NCBI GenBank assembly: GCA_964525605.1
Contig: CAZGKT010000006.1
Span: forward strand, 1 to 64,000
Length of the DNA stretch: 64,000 nucleotides
Direction: 5' to 3'
DNA from: CAVTWJ01 sp964525605
GTDB taxonomy: Bacteria > Oederibacteriota > Muellerivitia > Muellerivitales > Muellerivitaceae
Below are positions 26,223-35,700 of this stretch, piece by piece (within the stretch, counting starts at the first letter, position 1; each line of letters begins with the position of its first letter). The notes under the pieces are model-generated. The model saw only the letters and a program-made list of their open reading frames with translations, ran no database searches and was not told the origin of the DNA. A program made the translations under genes and the position numbers.

Positions 26223-27157
26223 TGGCTTCTTTCCTATATGACGCGGTTCTTCTCATAGGATTTGGCGGGCCTGAAAAACCCCAGGATGTTATTCCCTTCC
26301 TGAAGGACGTCACCGCAGGAAAGGATATTCCCCTCGAACGGCTTCAGCTGGTGGCCCAGCAGTATGAGAAAATCGGCGGTTCTTCCCCCTACAACCGCCT
26401 TACCCAGGGCCAAGCTCTGGCCCTGGAAAATCTCCTCAAAGCCCGCGGATTGGATATGCCCGTCGTGGTTGGATACGCCCATTCAAATCCAATGATTGCC
26501 GACTCCCTCCAAGGTCTGGCCCAGGCAGGCAAAACCCGCATCTTCGCCATCGTGATGGCACCCCACCGCTGTCCCGCCTCCTTCGACAAGTATGTCCAGA
26601 AGGTGGATGAGGCGCTTAAAAAGCTTCCCGCCCTTCAAATCACCTATGCCCCCGCATGGCACAACCGTCCCGGTTTCATCCAGGCCATCGCCGACCGGGT
26701 GAATGAGGCTTACACCCAACTTTCAGAGGAAGAAAAATCCCGTCACAGGGCCGAACTCATTTTCACGACCCACAGCATTCCGAAGGCCATGGCCAACTCC
26801 TCCCCCTACTCGGGTCAATTCGAGGAAACCGCCATGTTGGTCACCCAAAAGGTGGGCGTACCCTATTACCAAACCGCCTATACCAGCCGAAGCGGAAGAC
26901 CCACCGACGCTTGGCTGGAACCCGACCTGGGAGATTTCATTGAACGCCGGACCTACGAAACCCTGTCGGCCTGCGTGGTGGCTCCCATCGGGTTCTTGGT
27001 CGATCATGTTGAGGTTCTTTACGACATTGATACCCTGGCCCAGGAAAAAGCCAAATGGAAAAGCCTGCACATGGTTCGCGCCAAAACCGTGGGTACCCAT
27101 CCTTCCTTCATCGCCATGCTGGCCTCGCTCGTCGAGGAAGCCAGGCAAGATTTCTAG
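26222..27157 (+). CDS. hemH: Ferrochelatase
   Basis: HemH inserts Fe2+ into a porphyrin, either protoporphyrin IX or coproporphyrin III. The 311-residue product begins MASFLYDAVLLIGFGGPEKPQDV and has GGSSPYNRLTQGQA, PVVVGYAHSNP, TTHSIPKAMA (the conserved metal-site His) and YQTAYTSRSGRPTDAWLEPD. The start at 26222 overlaps the hemDE stop by one base. The region further upstream in the same frame belongs to hemDE in another frame. With hemE, hemH and hemY in this order the cluster resembles Firmicutes/Actinobacteria hemEHY, so a coproporphyrin-dependent route is possible; hemQ is not seen here. Confidence 0.95.
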   Translation: MASFLYDAVLLIGFGGPEKPQDVIPFLKDVTAGKDIPLERLQLVAQQYEKIGGSSPYNRLTQGQALALENLLKARGLDMPVVVGYAHSNPMIADSLQGLAQAGKTRIFAIVMAPHRCPASFDKYVQKVDEALKKLPALQITYAPAWHNRPGFIQAIADRVNEAYTQLSEEEKSRHRAELIFTTHSIPKAMANSSPYSGQFEETAMLVTQKVGVPYYQTAYTSRSGRPTDAWLEPDLGDFIERRTYETLSACVVAPIGFLVDHVEVLYDIDTLAQEKAKWKSLHMVRAKTVGTHPSFIAMLASLVEEARQDF

Positions 27158-27319
27158 AAGTAGGGATAAAATCGGCTTTTGATGTTTACTCATGAAGGAA
27201 TTTTCTATCTATTGGTTTTTCAAGATGTTTTTGGATTAATATCCTTCGTCGCAATAGCAACCTGAGATAGGGCTTACGAGTTTGCAGACTTCGATTAAGC
27301 CTTTGAGAATCGGAAACCA

Positions 27320-28735
27320 ATGGATCAATTAAGGGTCGTCATCATCGGGGCAGGCATGAGCGGCCTGGCCTCGGCCTTGCGACTGGAGGAATCGGCCCGT
27401 GCCAGCGGGATCCCCCTCGACCTGACCCTGTTGGAAAGCGGCCCCAAACCCGGTGGAGTCACCTCCACCATCGAGATGAACGGCTTTTTGATCGAGGAAG
27501 GCCCGGATTGTTTCCTCACCGAAAAACCGGCGGGGGTTGCCCTGGTAAAACATCTGGGGCTGGAAGACCAGCTCATCGGCACGAATCCCAACATCCATCA
27601 ATCTTTCATCCTAAAAGGCAACCGGCTGTGTCCTATCCCCGAGGGTTTTTACATGATGGCCCCCTCTCGGCTCATGCCCCTCATGACCACCCCCCTTCTA
27701 TCGCCCTTCGGGAAACTTCGGGCTGCTCTGGAACCCTTCATCCCCCGGCGAAAAGACGTTCAGGATGAAAGCATCGCCGATTTCGTCACCCGCCGTCTTG
27801 GCCGCGAAGCCCTCGATTATCTGGCCCAGCCCCTGGTGGGCGGGGTCTACAACGCCGACCCCAAGGACTTAAGCCTCGCGGCCTGCACGCCCCAATTCAA
27901 GGTCATGGAACAGAAGTACGGCTCCCTTTTAAAGGCCATGGCCGCCCGCAAGCTCAACTCCCAAAAGCGGGTTTCGGGTGCACGTTATTCCCTTTTTGCC
28001 ACCTTCCCCAAGGGACTGCAAACCCTGGTGGACGCCATGGTCTCCAGGATTCCCTCGGAAGCCTTTTGGATGAACCATCCGGTTCATTCCCTAAAACCCC
28101 GCGACGGCGGGGGGTGGGAAATTGTCAACCGCGACCGTTCTTTCGAGGCGGACGCGGTCATCTTGGCGCTCCAGCCCAACAAGATGTCTCCTCTTCTGGG
28201 TCCCTTGGATCGGGAGTGGGAAAAATTACTCGGCGGCATCCCCGCCCACGATTCCGCCACCTTGAACCTGGGTTTCCGGCGGGAAGATGTGGGTCATTCG
28301 CTCGATGGTTACGGATTTGTAGTGCCGACCGTCGAGAAAAGGTTGTGCGTCGGGGCTTCCTTCTCCAGCCAAAAGTTCGCGGGCCGGGCTCCGGAAGGAA
28401 ACGTGCTGATCCGGGTGTTTTTGGGCAAAGAAGCCTGCGCGCTCTTCAAATCCCAGGGGCCGGATCATCTCATGGCGGAAGTTCTGGTTGAACTCAGCCC
28501 CATCCTTCAACTGAAACGCCATCCCCTGTTTCAACATTTGGCCGTTTATTCCCAATCCCAGTCCTATTACCGCCCCGGTCATCTCAGCTTGGCCGCCAGA
28601 CTTCTGGAGAAGGCGGGCGAAACCCGGGGTCTCTATCTGGCCGGCAACGGACTATCCGGAAGCGGCATTCCCGATTGCGTGGCCGCCGGGGAAGCGGCCG
28701 CGGACAAAATCATAAAAGACTTCAAACACGCCTAA
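27320..28735 (+). CDS. hemY: Protoporphyrinogen/coproporphyrinogen oxidase (HemY/CgoX type)
   Basis: The 471-residue FAD enzyme oxidises the porphyrinogen to the porphyrin. It has the N-terminal FAD fold VVIIGAGMSGLASALRLEE, the LLESGPKPGGVTSTIEMNG and EEGPDCFLTEKP segments, AQPLVGGVYNADPKDLS near the active site, and the C-terminal GLYLAGNGLSGSGIPDCVAAGEAAA that closes the FAD site. Family length is normal. It follows hemH by 162 bp in which I see no promoter of quality. Whether it acts on protoporphyrinogen or coproporphyrinogen cannot be told by reading. Confidence 0.94.
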   Translation: MDQLRVVIIGAGMSGLASALRLEESARASGIPLDLTLLESGPKPGGVTSTIEMNGFLIEEGPDCFLTEKPAGVALVKHLGLEDQLIGTNPNIHQSFILKGNRLCPIPEGFYMMAPSRLMPLMTTPLLSPFGKLRAALEPFIPRRKDVQDESIADFVTRRLGREALDYLAQPLVGGVYNADPKDLSLAACTPQFKVMEQKYGSLLKAMAARKLNSQKRVSGARYSLFATFPKGLQTLVDAMVSRIPSEAFWMNHPVHSLKPRDGGGWEIVNRDRSFEADAVILALQPNKMSPLLGPLDREWEKLLGGIPAHDSATLNLGFRREDVGHSLDGYGFVVPTVEKRLCVGASFSSQKFAGRAPEGNVLIRVFLGKEACALFKSQGPDHLMAEVLVELSPILQLKRHPLFQHLAVYSQSQSYYRPGHLSLAARLLEKAGETRGLYLAGNGLSGSGIPDCVAAGEAAADKIIKDFKHA

Positions 28736-28742
28736 GTCCTTT

Positions 28743-28834
28743 CACCGCGAAGACGCGGAGAAAACCTCAAATTGATTCTCTCTAAAACACCAAAATCCAT
28801 GTTTGCTTTTGTCCTTCTCCGCGCCTCCGCGGTA
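28743..28834. repeat. Interspersed palindromic repeat, ACCGCGAAGACGCGGAGAAAA family, copy 1
   Basis: Left arm CACCGCGAAGACGCGGAGAAAA (28743-28764) and right arm ending TTCTCCGCGCCTCCGCGGTA (28815-28834) are inverted repeats around an AT-rich centre. A second copy is at 56312-56413. It fills the gap between hemY and the aminotransferase gene. Confidence 0.82.
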
Positions 28835-28922
28835 AAAAGCCTTTGATATTTTCCCTTTTGCTGGGTTCCCGGCCCACTCTGTGGTAAAACCTTTCATTCC
28901 AAACTCTTTGAAGGAGGGCCCC

Positions 28923-30125
28923 GTGGATTATTCCAGCTTCTTTTCCCAAAACTCAAACCAAATGAAACCCTCCGTTATTCGGGCACTCCTGAAGTTGGTC
29001 CAGCAATCCGATATCATTTCTTTCGCGGGCGGCACTCCCGACGCGGAACTTTTTCCCAGGGACCTCCTGGCCGATATCGCCGCCAAGGTCATTCGAGAAC
29101 AGGGAAAGCAGGCGCTTCAATACGGTGAGACCGTCGGCTTTAAGCCCTTCCGGGAACAGATCGCTCTGTATCTCAACCAACAAGGTATTGATTGCACCTA
29201 CGAGAACATCCTCATCACCACGGGAAGCCAGCAGGGCCTTTTTCTTTCCGGACTAACCTTGATGAACCCTGGCGATGGGGTTGCCGTGGAAGAACCAAGC
29301 TACCTGGGCGGTCTTCTTTGCTTTAAAAATTTTTCCGCCGAATTCTTGCCTATTCATTGTGGTGAAGACGGGATCAACCCCGCCGATTTGGATCAGGCCC
29401 TCTCCCAGGCTCCCCGCAGGCCAAAACTTCTCTATACCATCCCCAATTTCCAAAATCCCGCGGGAGCCACCATCCCCGAATCCCAAAGGGCCCGTTTACT
29501 CGAGGTGGCCCGCAAGCACGATATTCTCGTGGTGGAGGACAACCCCTACGGCGAACTGAACTTCACGGGCAATCCGATCAAGTCCCTCAAATCGTTCGAC
29601 AAGGACGGCCGGGTCATCTATCTGGGCAGTTTCAGCAAGATCGCCTCGCCCGGCATGCGCCTGGGTTGGGTTTGCGCCGATCCCGCACTGATCGCCCGCA
29701 TGACCATGGCCAAAGAAACGGCGGATGTCTGTACCGACGTGCTTTCCCAGGTCATCGCGACTGAATTTTTCAGAGGCGGACACTTGAAGGATCACCTGGA
29801 CAAACTCATCGGCACTTACCAACGCCGAAGGGACGCCATGCTTACCGCGATCAAAGAATATTTTCCGAAGGAAGTCCGCTCCAACCGCCCCCTGGGCGGG
29901 TTCTTCGTCTGGGCCGAACTACCGAAAGAACTCAACGCCGTCACCCTGTTTGAGAAAGCGGTCGCGGCCAAGGTAGCCTATGTGGTGGGCACCGCCTTTT
30001 ACACGAAGGAAGGCCAGGGCCTCAATACATTGCGTCTGACCTATTGCGCGGTGGACGAGGCAAAAATAAAAGATGGCATCCAGCGACTGGGTGGTGTCTT
30101 CAAGGAAGCCCTCAAAAACCAATGA
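28923..30125 (+). CDS. PLP-dependent aminotransferase (class I fold, 2-aminoadipate/LysN-like)
   Basis: The roughly 400-residue product matches MocR-lacking class I aminotransferases such as 2-aminoadipate or aromatic/branched-chain transaminases: ISFAGGTPDAELFP, LQYGETVGFKPFREQIA, ILITTGSQQGL, TIPNFQNPAGATIP and VVEDNPYGELNF. The PLP lysine is in YLGSFSKIASPGMRLGW. The GTG at 28923 is preferred because AAGGAGG lies five bases upstream; an in-frame ATG at 28881 would place that site inside the gene. Its stop overlaps the start of the pseudouridine synthase gene. The amino-acid substrate cannot be assigned from sequence alone. Confidence 0.88.
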   Translation: MDYSSFFSQNSNQMKPSVIRALLKLVQQSDIISFAGGTPDAELFPRDLLADIAAKVIREQGKQALQYGETVGFKPFREQIALYLNQQGIDCTYENILITTGSQQGLFLSGLTLMNPGDGVAVEEPSYLGGLLCFKNFSAEFLPIHCGEDGINPADLDQALSQAPRRPKLLYTIPNFQNPAGATIPESQRARLLEVARKHDILVVEDNPYGELNFTGNPIKSLKSFDKDGRVIYLGSFSKIASPGMRLGWVCADPALIARMTMAKETADVCTDVLSQVIATEFFRGGHLKDHLDKLIGTYQRRRDAMLTAIKEYFPKEVRSNRPLGGFFVWAELPKELNAVTLFEKAVAAKVAYVVGTAFYTKEGQGLNTLRLTYCAVDEAKIKDGIQRLGGVFKEALKNQ

Positions 30126-30745
30126 CCACCGAAAAGGCAAAATCCAACCCAACCGAACAAGCCAATCGAAATACCCAGACCAATCCCAAATCGGGTCACA
30201 AGCCCAAACTGCTCATGCTCAACAAGCCCAAGGGTTATGTCGTCACCCGCTCCGACGAAAAGGATCGAAAGATCGTTTATGAGCTTCTACCCCCCTGGGC
30301 CTATACCGACCATTGGAAACCCGTTGGCCGATTGGACCTGGACTCCAAGGGCCTGCTTCTTTTTACCAAGAACGACAAGCTGGCAAATAAGATCACAACC
30401 CCGGGCGGCTGTTTGAAAACTTATGAAGTCATTGTGCGGGGGATCGTGACTCCCGAACACCTGAAGATGGCCTTAAAAGGGGTGGAAAATTCGGGTGAGA
30501 TTCTAAAAGTATTTCAGGTTCGAATCATTGGCGGCGGTGGAGCGAAAACGAAGTTGGAGGTGGTTTTAGATGAGGGTAAAAACCGCCACATACGACGGCT
30601 TTTCGGAACCATGAAAGACCCGAAGTTTAAAACCGCCTTGAAGGTTTTGGATTTGAAACGGGTGCAAATCGGCGGATTGCATTTGGATGTGGAATCGGGC
30701 AAGTGGCGCTTCCTAACCTCGGATGACGAGTTGTTGTTGGTTTAA
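30122..30745 (+). CDS. rRNA/tRNA pseudouridine synthase, RsuA/RluE type without S4 domain
   Basis: The 207-residue protein isomerises uridine to pseudouridine in RNA. Core motifs are LMLNKPKGYVVTRSDE, the catalytic-Asp loop GRLDLDSKGLLLFTKND, YEVIVRG and DEGKNRHIRRLFG. There is no N-terminal S4 domain, only a polar Thr/Asn/Pro-rich leader of about 25 residues, which points to the RluE-like group (23S U2457), but the target site is inferred. The ATG at 30122 overlaps the aminotransferase stop (ATGA). An upstream in-frame extension would lie inside the aminotransferase gene and was rejected. Confidence 0.88.
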   Translation: MTTEKAKSNPTEQANRNTQTNPKSGHKPKLLMLNKPKGYVVTRSDEKDRKIVYELLPPWAYTDHWKPVGRLDLDSKGLLLFTKNDKLANKITTPGGCLKTYEVIVRGIVTPEHLKMALKGVENSGEILKVFQVRIIGGGGAKTKLEVVLDEGKNRHIRRLFGTMKDPKFKTALKVLDLKRVQIGGLHLDVESGKWRFLTSDDELLLV

Positions 30746-30778
30746 ATCCGCACCGGGGGAGAGGTAAGGCTAAGAAGG

Positions 30779-31378
30779 ATGAAACGATTTTCACTTCTGA
30801 GCCTGGTCGCTTCCCTTTTCTTCCTCAGCTGTTCCCCATCAAGTTTCAAACACGTTTCGAACGGATTTCGCACGATCGGTCTGGGCATGACTCGCCCCCA
30901 AGTGATTGAACGGCTTCAGTCAGACCCTTCGATAACCTATTCTTCTTCCCAACCCGTCCCCAATCGTTTGAATGCCAGCACGACCCTGGGCCGTTATTCA
31001 GCTTCCCTGATCTTCGATTTCACCTCGGACCATCGTCTCTATACCATTCGGATTGGAATTGGCGAGACAGGATTTTCTTACGTGGATGATCAAGCTTTTC
31101 CCTATTTTTGGAGTTTGCTTAAATCGAAATTCGGGGAGCCCAAGGCAAGCGAAGACGCCGTTAACGAAGTGGATCTTTTTACCTGGCAAAGCCCCGAGGC
31201 GAGGCGCACCCTGGCCACGCTTCGTTATCCTATTCCCACCGGTCATTTTTGTTTAATCTTGATCAGCGACCCGAAGGAAATGTCGCCGGAAGAAACGGCT
31301 TTGAGGAAATGGGAAAAACCGGTCCAACAAAGCGTCACGCCACAATTTGTTTCTGATTTTAGTTCAAAAGATTTTTAA
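30779..31378 (+). CDS. Putative lipoprotein, unknown function
   Basis: The 199-residue product begins with a basic N-terminus and hydrophobic core ending LFFLSCSPSS. The cysteine after a small residue looks like a lipobox, so it is probably a lipid-anchored periplasmic or outer-membrane protein. The mature part has IGLGMTRPQVIERLQSDPS, similar in style to the two-helix SmpA/BamE-like fold, and an IGETGFSYVDDQAF region. I do not recognise a family. It is 33 bp after the pseudouridine synthase gene and converges on the next gene with only 8 bp between them. Confidence 0.7.
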   Translation: MKRFSLLSLVASLFFLSCSPSSFKHVSNGFRTIGLGMTRPQVIERLQSDPSITYSSSQPVPNRLNASTTLGRYSASLIFDFTSDHRLYTIRIGIGETGFSYVDDQAFPYFWSLLKSKFGEPKASEDAVNEVDLFTWQSPEARRTLATLRYPIPTGHFCLILISDPKEMSPEETALRKWEKPVQQSVTPQFVSDFSSKDF

Positions 31379-31386
31379 AATTAATT

Positions 31387-31683
31387 CTAACTTCGTTTTT
31401 TGGTTCCCGTGAATTTATCAAGAACTGCCTTGCCTTCTTCCGAATTCGCCAAAACCAGATAGTGCCCATCGCATTCAATACAAACCCTATAGAGTGGAAA
31501 ATTTTTCCAGAAAATATAGACGGGGTCCGGTTTTCCAGCGAGATGCACTGACCGATAGCCCACTAGGTGAAGTATTTCATAAGGGACGAACAGAACTCCC
31601 AAGAACAGCTGAAACCATCCGCCCCGGAAATGCCAAAATGAATTCGTCTGTTGCCCGCAATCCTTGCAAACCCAATCACCCAT
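31387..31683 (-). CDS. Small membrane protein with two CxxC pairs
   Basis: The 98-residue product starts MGDWVCKDCGQQTNSFWHF, a zinc-ribbon knuckle. A single hydrophobic segment follows (GGWFQLFLGVLFVPYEILHLVGY), and a second knuckle lies at VCIECDGHY near residue 69. The two CxxC pairs could share one zinc ion only if both lie on the same side of the membrane, so the segment may be re-entrant. GAGGT precedes ATG 31683. It lies six bases after the GT9 stop and is probably cotranscribed. No function is recognised. Confidence 0.65.
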   Translation of the reverse strand: MGDWVCKDCGQQTNSFWHFRGGWFQLFLGVLFVPYEILHLVGYRSVHLAGKPDPVYIFWKNFPLYRVCIECDGHYLVLANSEEGKAVLDKFTGTKKRS

Positions 31684-31689
31684 AGAACC

Positions 31690-32733
31690 TCAATGCGCCT
31701 CTTCCATCAAACGTTTCACTTCCTCCACCACCTCATCCACCTTGATGTCGGACATGCAGAAATAGCCGTCCGTGCGTTTGCACTCATAGGCCTGGCAGGG
31801 TGAACAATCGGGATGCCGGGTCAAAACCTTCACCTTGGGTCCCCAGGGACGCCACACCGCTGATTCATTGGCGGCTGAGAAAAGGGATAGCACCGGGACT
31901 CCCATGGCGGCGGCGATATGGGTCGCCCCGGAATCGCAACCGACGAAGACCTTGCAGTGTTGGACCAGGGCGGCCATCTGTTTCAGGTCGAGCTTGCCGG
32001 TGAGGTTTACCACCGGGCATTCCAGGCCATCCACCACCTCGTGGGCAAAATCCAGGTCCTGTTCCCCGCCCAAAACGAGGATGTCCGCCTGTGTGGCGGC
32101 GTGTAGCTCATGAATGAGGGTCGAGAAGCTTTCCTCCGGCCAGCGCTTGGAAGGCATGGCCGCTCCCAGGTGAATGGCTATGCGGGCGATACCGGGCAAA
32201 AGCTCCTGGGAAGGCAGGTGGTCCTGGGCGGTTTTCTTGTCCCTTTCATCCACCCACATCTCAAGACGCCTTTCCTGGAGGGGAATCCCTGTGTTTTGGA
32301 GAATCAGGAGATTTCGGTCCACTTGGTGTGTTTCCGCAGTGGGTTGGGGAACCTTATCGGTCAAAAACCAGCTGGCCCACCCCAACTGGAATCCCACCCG
32401 GCGCTTGGCGCCGGAAAGGCCGGTGACCAGAACATCGAGGCGGCTTTGGTAACGAAAATCGAGAACCAGATCGATGGGGAGAGACCTGAGAAACCGGATG
32501 AGTTTGAGGGCGGATTTCCACCGGGGTTTGCGTTCGGCCTTGGGTTTGAGCCAGAGGGCATCAAAGATATAAACCTCATCAAAATAGGGGCAAGCCTTGG
32601 CGAGCGCGGCCACTTCAGAAGAAACGACCACCGAAATTCGGTCGGCCTGATAGGCCAGGCGCAGGGCCCGATAGGCCGGAATGCCCAGGACGAAATCCCC
32701 AATTCGATCAAGTCTTAATAGAACGATTTCCAT
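31690..32733 (-). CDS. Glycosyltransferase family 9 (LPS heptosyltransferase-like)
   Basis: The 347-residue protein has the GT9 hallmarks: an N-terminal IVLLRLDRIGDFVLGIPAYRAL with the catalytic Asp of the RxxRIGD-type motif, AIHLGAAMPSKRWPEESF, ILGGEQDLDF-like VLGGEQD, and the ADP-heptose-site region VGCDSGATHIAAAMGVPVLSLF. Family members add heptose or other sugars to the LPS inner core. A C-terminal CSPCQAYECKRTDGYFCM cluster, typical for the group, follows. Together with the other surface-glycan genes it argues for an outer membrane. The sugar transferred is not certain. Confidence 0.9.
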   Translation of the reverse strand: MEIVLLRLDRIGDFVLGIPAYRALRLAYQADRISVVVSSEVAALAKACPYFDEVYIFDALWLKPKAERKPRWKSALKLIRFLRSLPIDLVLDFRYQSRLDVLVTGLSGAKRRVGFQLGWASWFLTDKVPQPTAETHQVDRNLLILQNTGIPLQERRLEMWVDERDKKTAQDHLPSQELLPGIARIAIHLGAAMPSKRWPEESFSTLIHELHAATQADILVLGGEQDLDFAHEVVDGLECPVVNLTGKLDLKQMAALVQHCKVFVGCDSGATHIAAAMGVPVLSLFSAANESAVWRPWGPKVKVLTRHPDCSPCQAYECKRTDGYFCMSDIKVDEVVEEVKRLMEEAH

Positions 32734-32780
32734 GGTTTGTCATCTTAGCAGAAGGTCTTTCCTTATATAAAAAGACAATT

Positions 32781-35700
32781 CTATTTAAGGACGATAACTT
32801 TCACGGTTTTGTGGATTTTGGTCCCTGAAAGAACATCCGAAGCTTCTTCCGAGGCCAAATAAAGCCCCGAAGCCACGGTTTGACCCGACAATCGGGTTAA
32901 ATCCCACGAGGTTTGTCCGTTTTGCCAAGGCAAGGTTTTGACCAACTCTCCCGCCAGGGTAAAGATTCGCAAGGGTTCGTTGTTGGGTCCGGCGGGAAAA
33001 CCCTGAATTTCGGACCGGAAAATCACGAGAGTTCCCTCTTCGGCAAAGTTGGGCGAGGCTGAAAGTTGGAGAGATGTTTGGCTGTGGCTGGGATCGATAT
33101 AGACATCTTTAGAGGGTATGGCCGAGTTGGACAAAACCGGACTTTGGATGATGACGATTTGGTAAAACCCGTTCGGAACGATTTTTCCCTGTTGATCCTT
33201 CGAATCCCAATCGGCCGCCACAATCCCGTTGAGAAGAATGGGGAGCAACCCGCCGGTGTTTCCGGGAACGGGTTGATAAACCCCGAATGAAAGAACGGGT
33301 GTGTCAGGAGATGAGGAAACCCACGTTCCACATAATTGGCGGACTAATTCTCCCCGGTCATCGAAAATATTCACGGTTTCTTTCGAGCAATCGGGAACCA
33401 GAGTGGAAGTGACAACCGGTGAGCCGGTGGGCCTGGAACTGGGGGTCCAGGAGGGGGTCTGGGAAACGGTAGGAGTAGCGGAGGGGCTCCAGGTCGAAGT
33501 CGGTGTACCGGGGATATTCGTCGGGGTGAGGGATGGCGTGGAGGTGACCGTGATCGTCCAAGAGCTCGTGGGAGTATCGACGAGCGTCGGGGTGGAAGTC
33601 GCGGTAAATGAATGGGTCATCGTCCAGGTGGGTGTGCCCGGAATAGGGGTGGACGTCAGAGTCGGGGTGTTGGTGATCGTCGCCGTGGTTGTATGGGTAC
33701 CGGTCGAGGTGGGCGTCCCCGGGATATTTGTTTGGGTAGCGGTTGGGGTTGAGGTAAAAGTACCCGTCCAGGTACCCGTCTGGGTATTCACAAGTGTTTG
33801 AGTCGGGGTGGTCGTAAAAGCGAAGGTCAAGGTCCAAGTGGGAGTTCCGGGAATAGGAGTAGGACTTTGAGTCGGCGTGTTTGTAACCGTTACGGTGGGC
33901 GTATGGGTTTCGGTCAAAGTTGGGGTTCCCGGGATATTCGTCGAGGTAGGGGTAGGGGTTCCAGTAACCGTGTTCGTCCAGGTAGGCGTAGCAGGAATCT
34001 GAGTTGGGGTATTCGTGGAGGTGCTGGTGTTTGTGGGAGGTGGGCTCGAGGTGCTTGTCAATGTATTGGTAGCAGTTGGAGTGCTGGTGACCGAAGAGGT
34101 AAAGGTCATTGTAGATGTCCCGGTGGATGTCGGGTTAGGGGTGTTTGTGATCGTCGAAGTGTTGGTAACCGTCAGGGTACTCGTAACCGTAAACGAGTTG
34201 GTAGAAGTATTCGTCGGCGTATCCGAAATCGTCGAAGTGTAGGTGATAGTTGGCGTACTTGTCGTCGTAAAAGTGCCGGTTAACGTCTGTGTGGTTGTGG
34301 CCGTGGTGGTCGGGGTATTGGTCAACGATGGGGTGTCCGTAACGGTGAACGAGTTGGTGGAGGTACTGGTCGGCGTATCCGAAATCGTCGAGGTGTTGGT
34401 GATGGTTGGCGTATGGGTCGCCGTAAAGGTGTCAGTCGAAGTCGGCGTGGTTGTGTTGGTGATCGTTGAAGTGTTGGTAACCGTCGGCGTGTTCGTAACG
34501 GTAAACGAGTTGGTGGAGGTACTAGTCGGCGTGTCCGAAATAGTCGAGGTGGTGGTGATGGTGGATGTAGGGGTGATCGTAAAGGTTCCGGTCGATGTGG
34601 GGGTAGTTGTGCTTGTGTTCGTTGGAGTGTTGGTAACCGTCGGTGTATTCGTGAGAGTAAACGAGTTGGTGGAGGTGTTCGTCGGAGTGTCAGATAGGGT
34701 TGAGGTGTTGGTGATTGTCGGGGTATTCGTGGGGGTTGAGCTATTGGTTGGCGTTTGGGTGGGGGTAATCGTGAAGGTATGGGTAGAAGTAGGCGTTGGA
34801 GTTATGGAAAAAGTGGATGTGGGAGTGGGGGGGAAGGTTAAGGTATTCGTAGGGGTTGGCGAGCAGCCGGAAAGGATCGTGGAAACCGCGTTGGAAAATA
34901 CGCTGTTCATGGGGGTGCTTCCGTCCAATTCACCGGTGTTCACCAAGGTTAACCCGCAGTTGTTGATCGTACCCACCACGGTCAAGGAGCCAGCGGCCCC
35001 GGAAGCCAGGTTGCCCAGAGGCCAAACGACCTGTTGGCCCGTAACCGTGGGCGCTCCGCTGGCGGAAGAATAGGCCAAACCGGTCGGCAAGGTATCCGTG
35101 AGAGTCACGTTATAAGCGGGTGGGTATTTCACGACATAGACATTGTCGAACTCGACCGTACTACCGCTGTTGGATTGGACGCCGCCTTGTCCCGTCGTAA
35201 TCACAAAAGGAGTTACACCCGTGGCCTCCAAGGTACCGTTGATCCACAATTTCATGGTCACGGAGACGGGGTTGGTGCTGGTAGTCGTCACCTCGAATTT
35301 GGCGGTGATCCAGGTACCAGCTGCGATGGCAGCGCTTCCGGTCGCCACCGTAGTAAACGTGGCGGCTGGATTGTTCCAATAATTGACCGACACATTGTTG
35401 GTGTTGCCTACGTTGATCAAGGCCTGGTAATTGGAACCGTTCACCGTGCCGGTGCCGTTGAATCGAAAAATAAGCACACCGGTTTCGGTCGCACCAGTCA
35501 CAATTTTCATGTCCGATTGGATGTAGCCGTCTCCCACTTGGGTCCCGCAGTTATTGAGAAGGTAGGGATAATTGTTGGCGGTCGAAACGCCCTGGAGGGC
35601 CTGAACCCCGGTCAGGGTGGGGCCGTTATCCGTAATGACGCTCCAAGCCCCGCCTGAACTGACCCAGCCGGAGGGAAAGGCCCCCAGTGTGTCGGACTCA

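Noticed and set aside
34243..35073. 276-codon plus-strand frame, Val-rich
   Set aside because: It is antisense to the Thr/Pro repeats of the secreted protein; ACN and CCN codons read backwards give Val/Gly, so it is a composition shadow.
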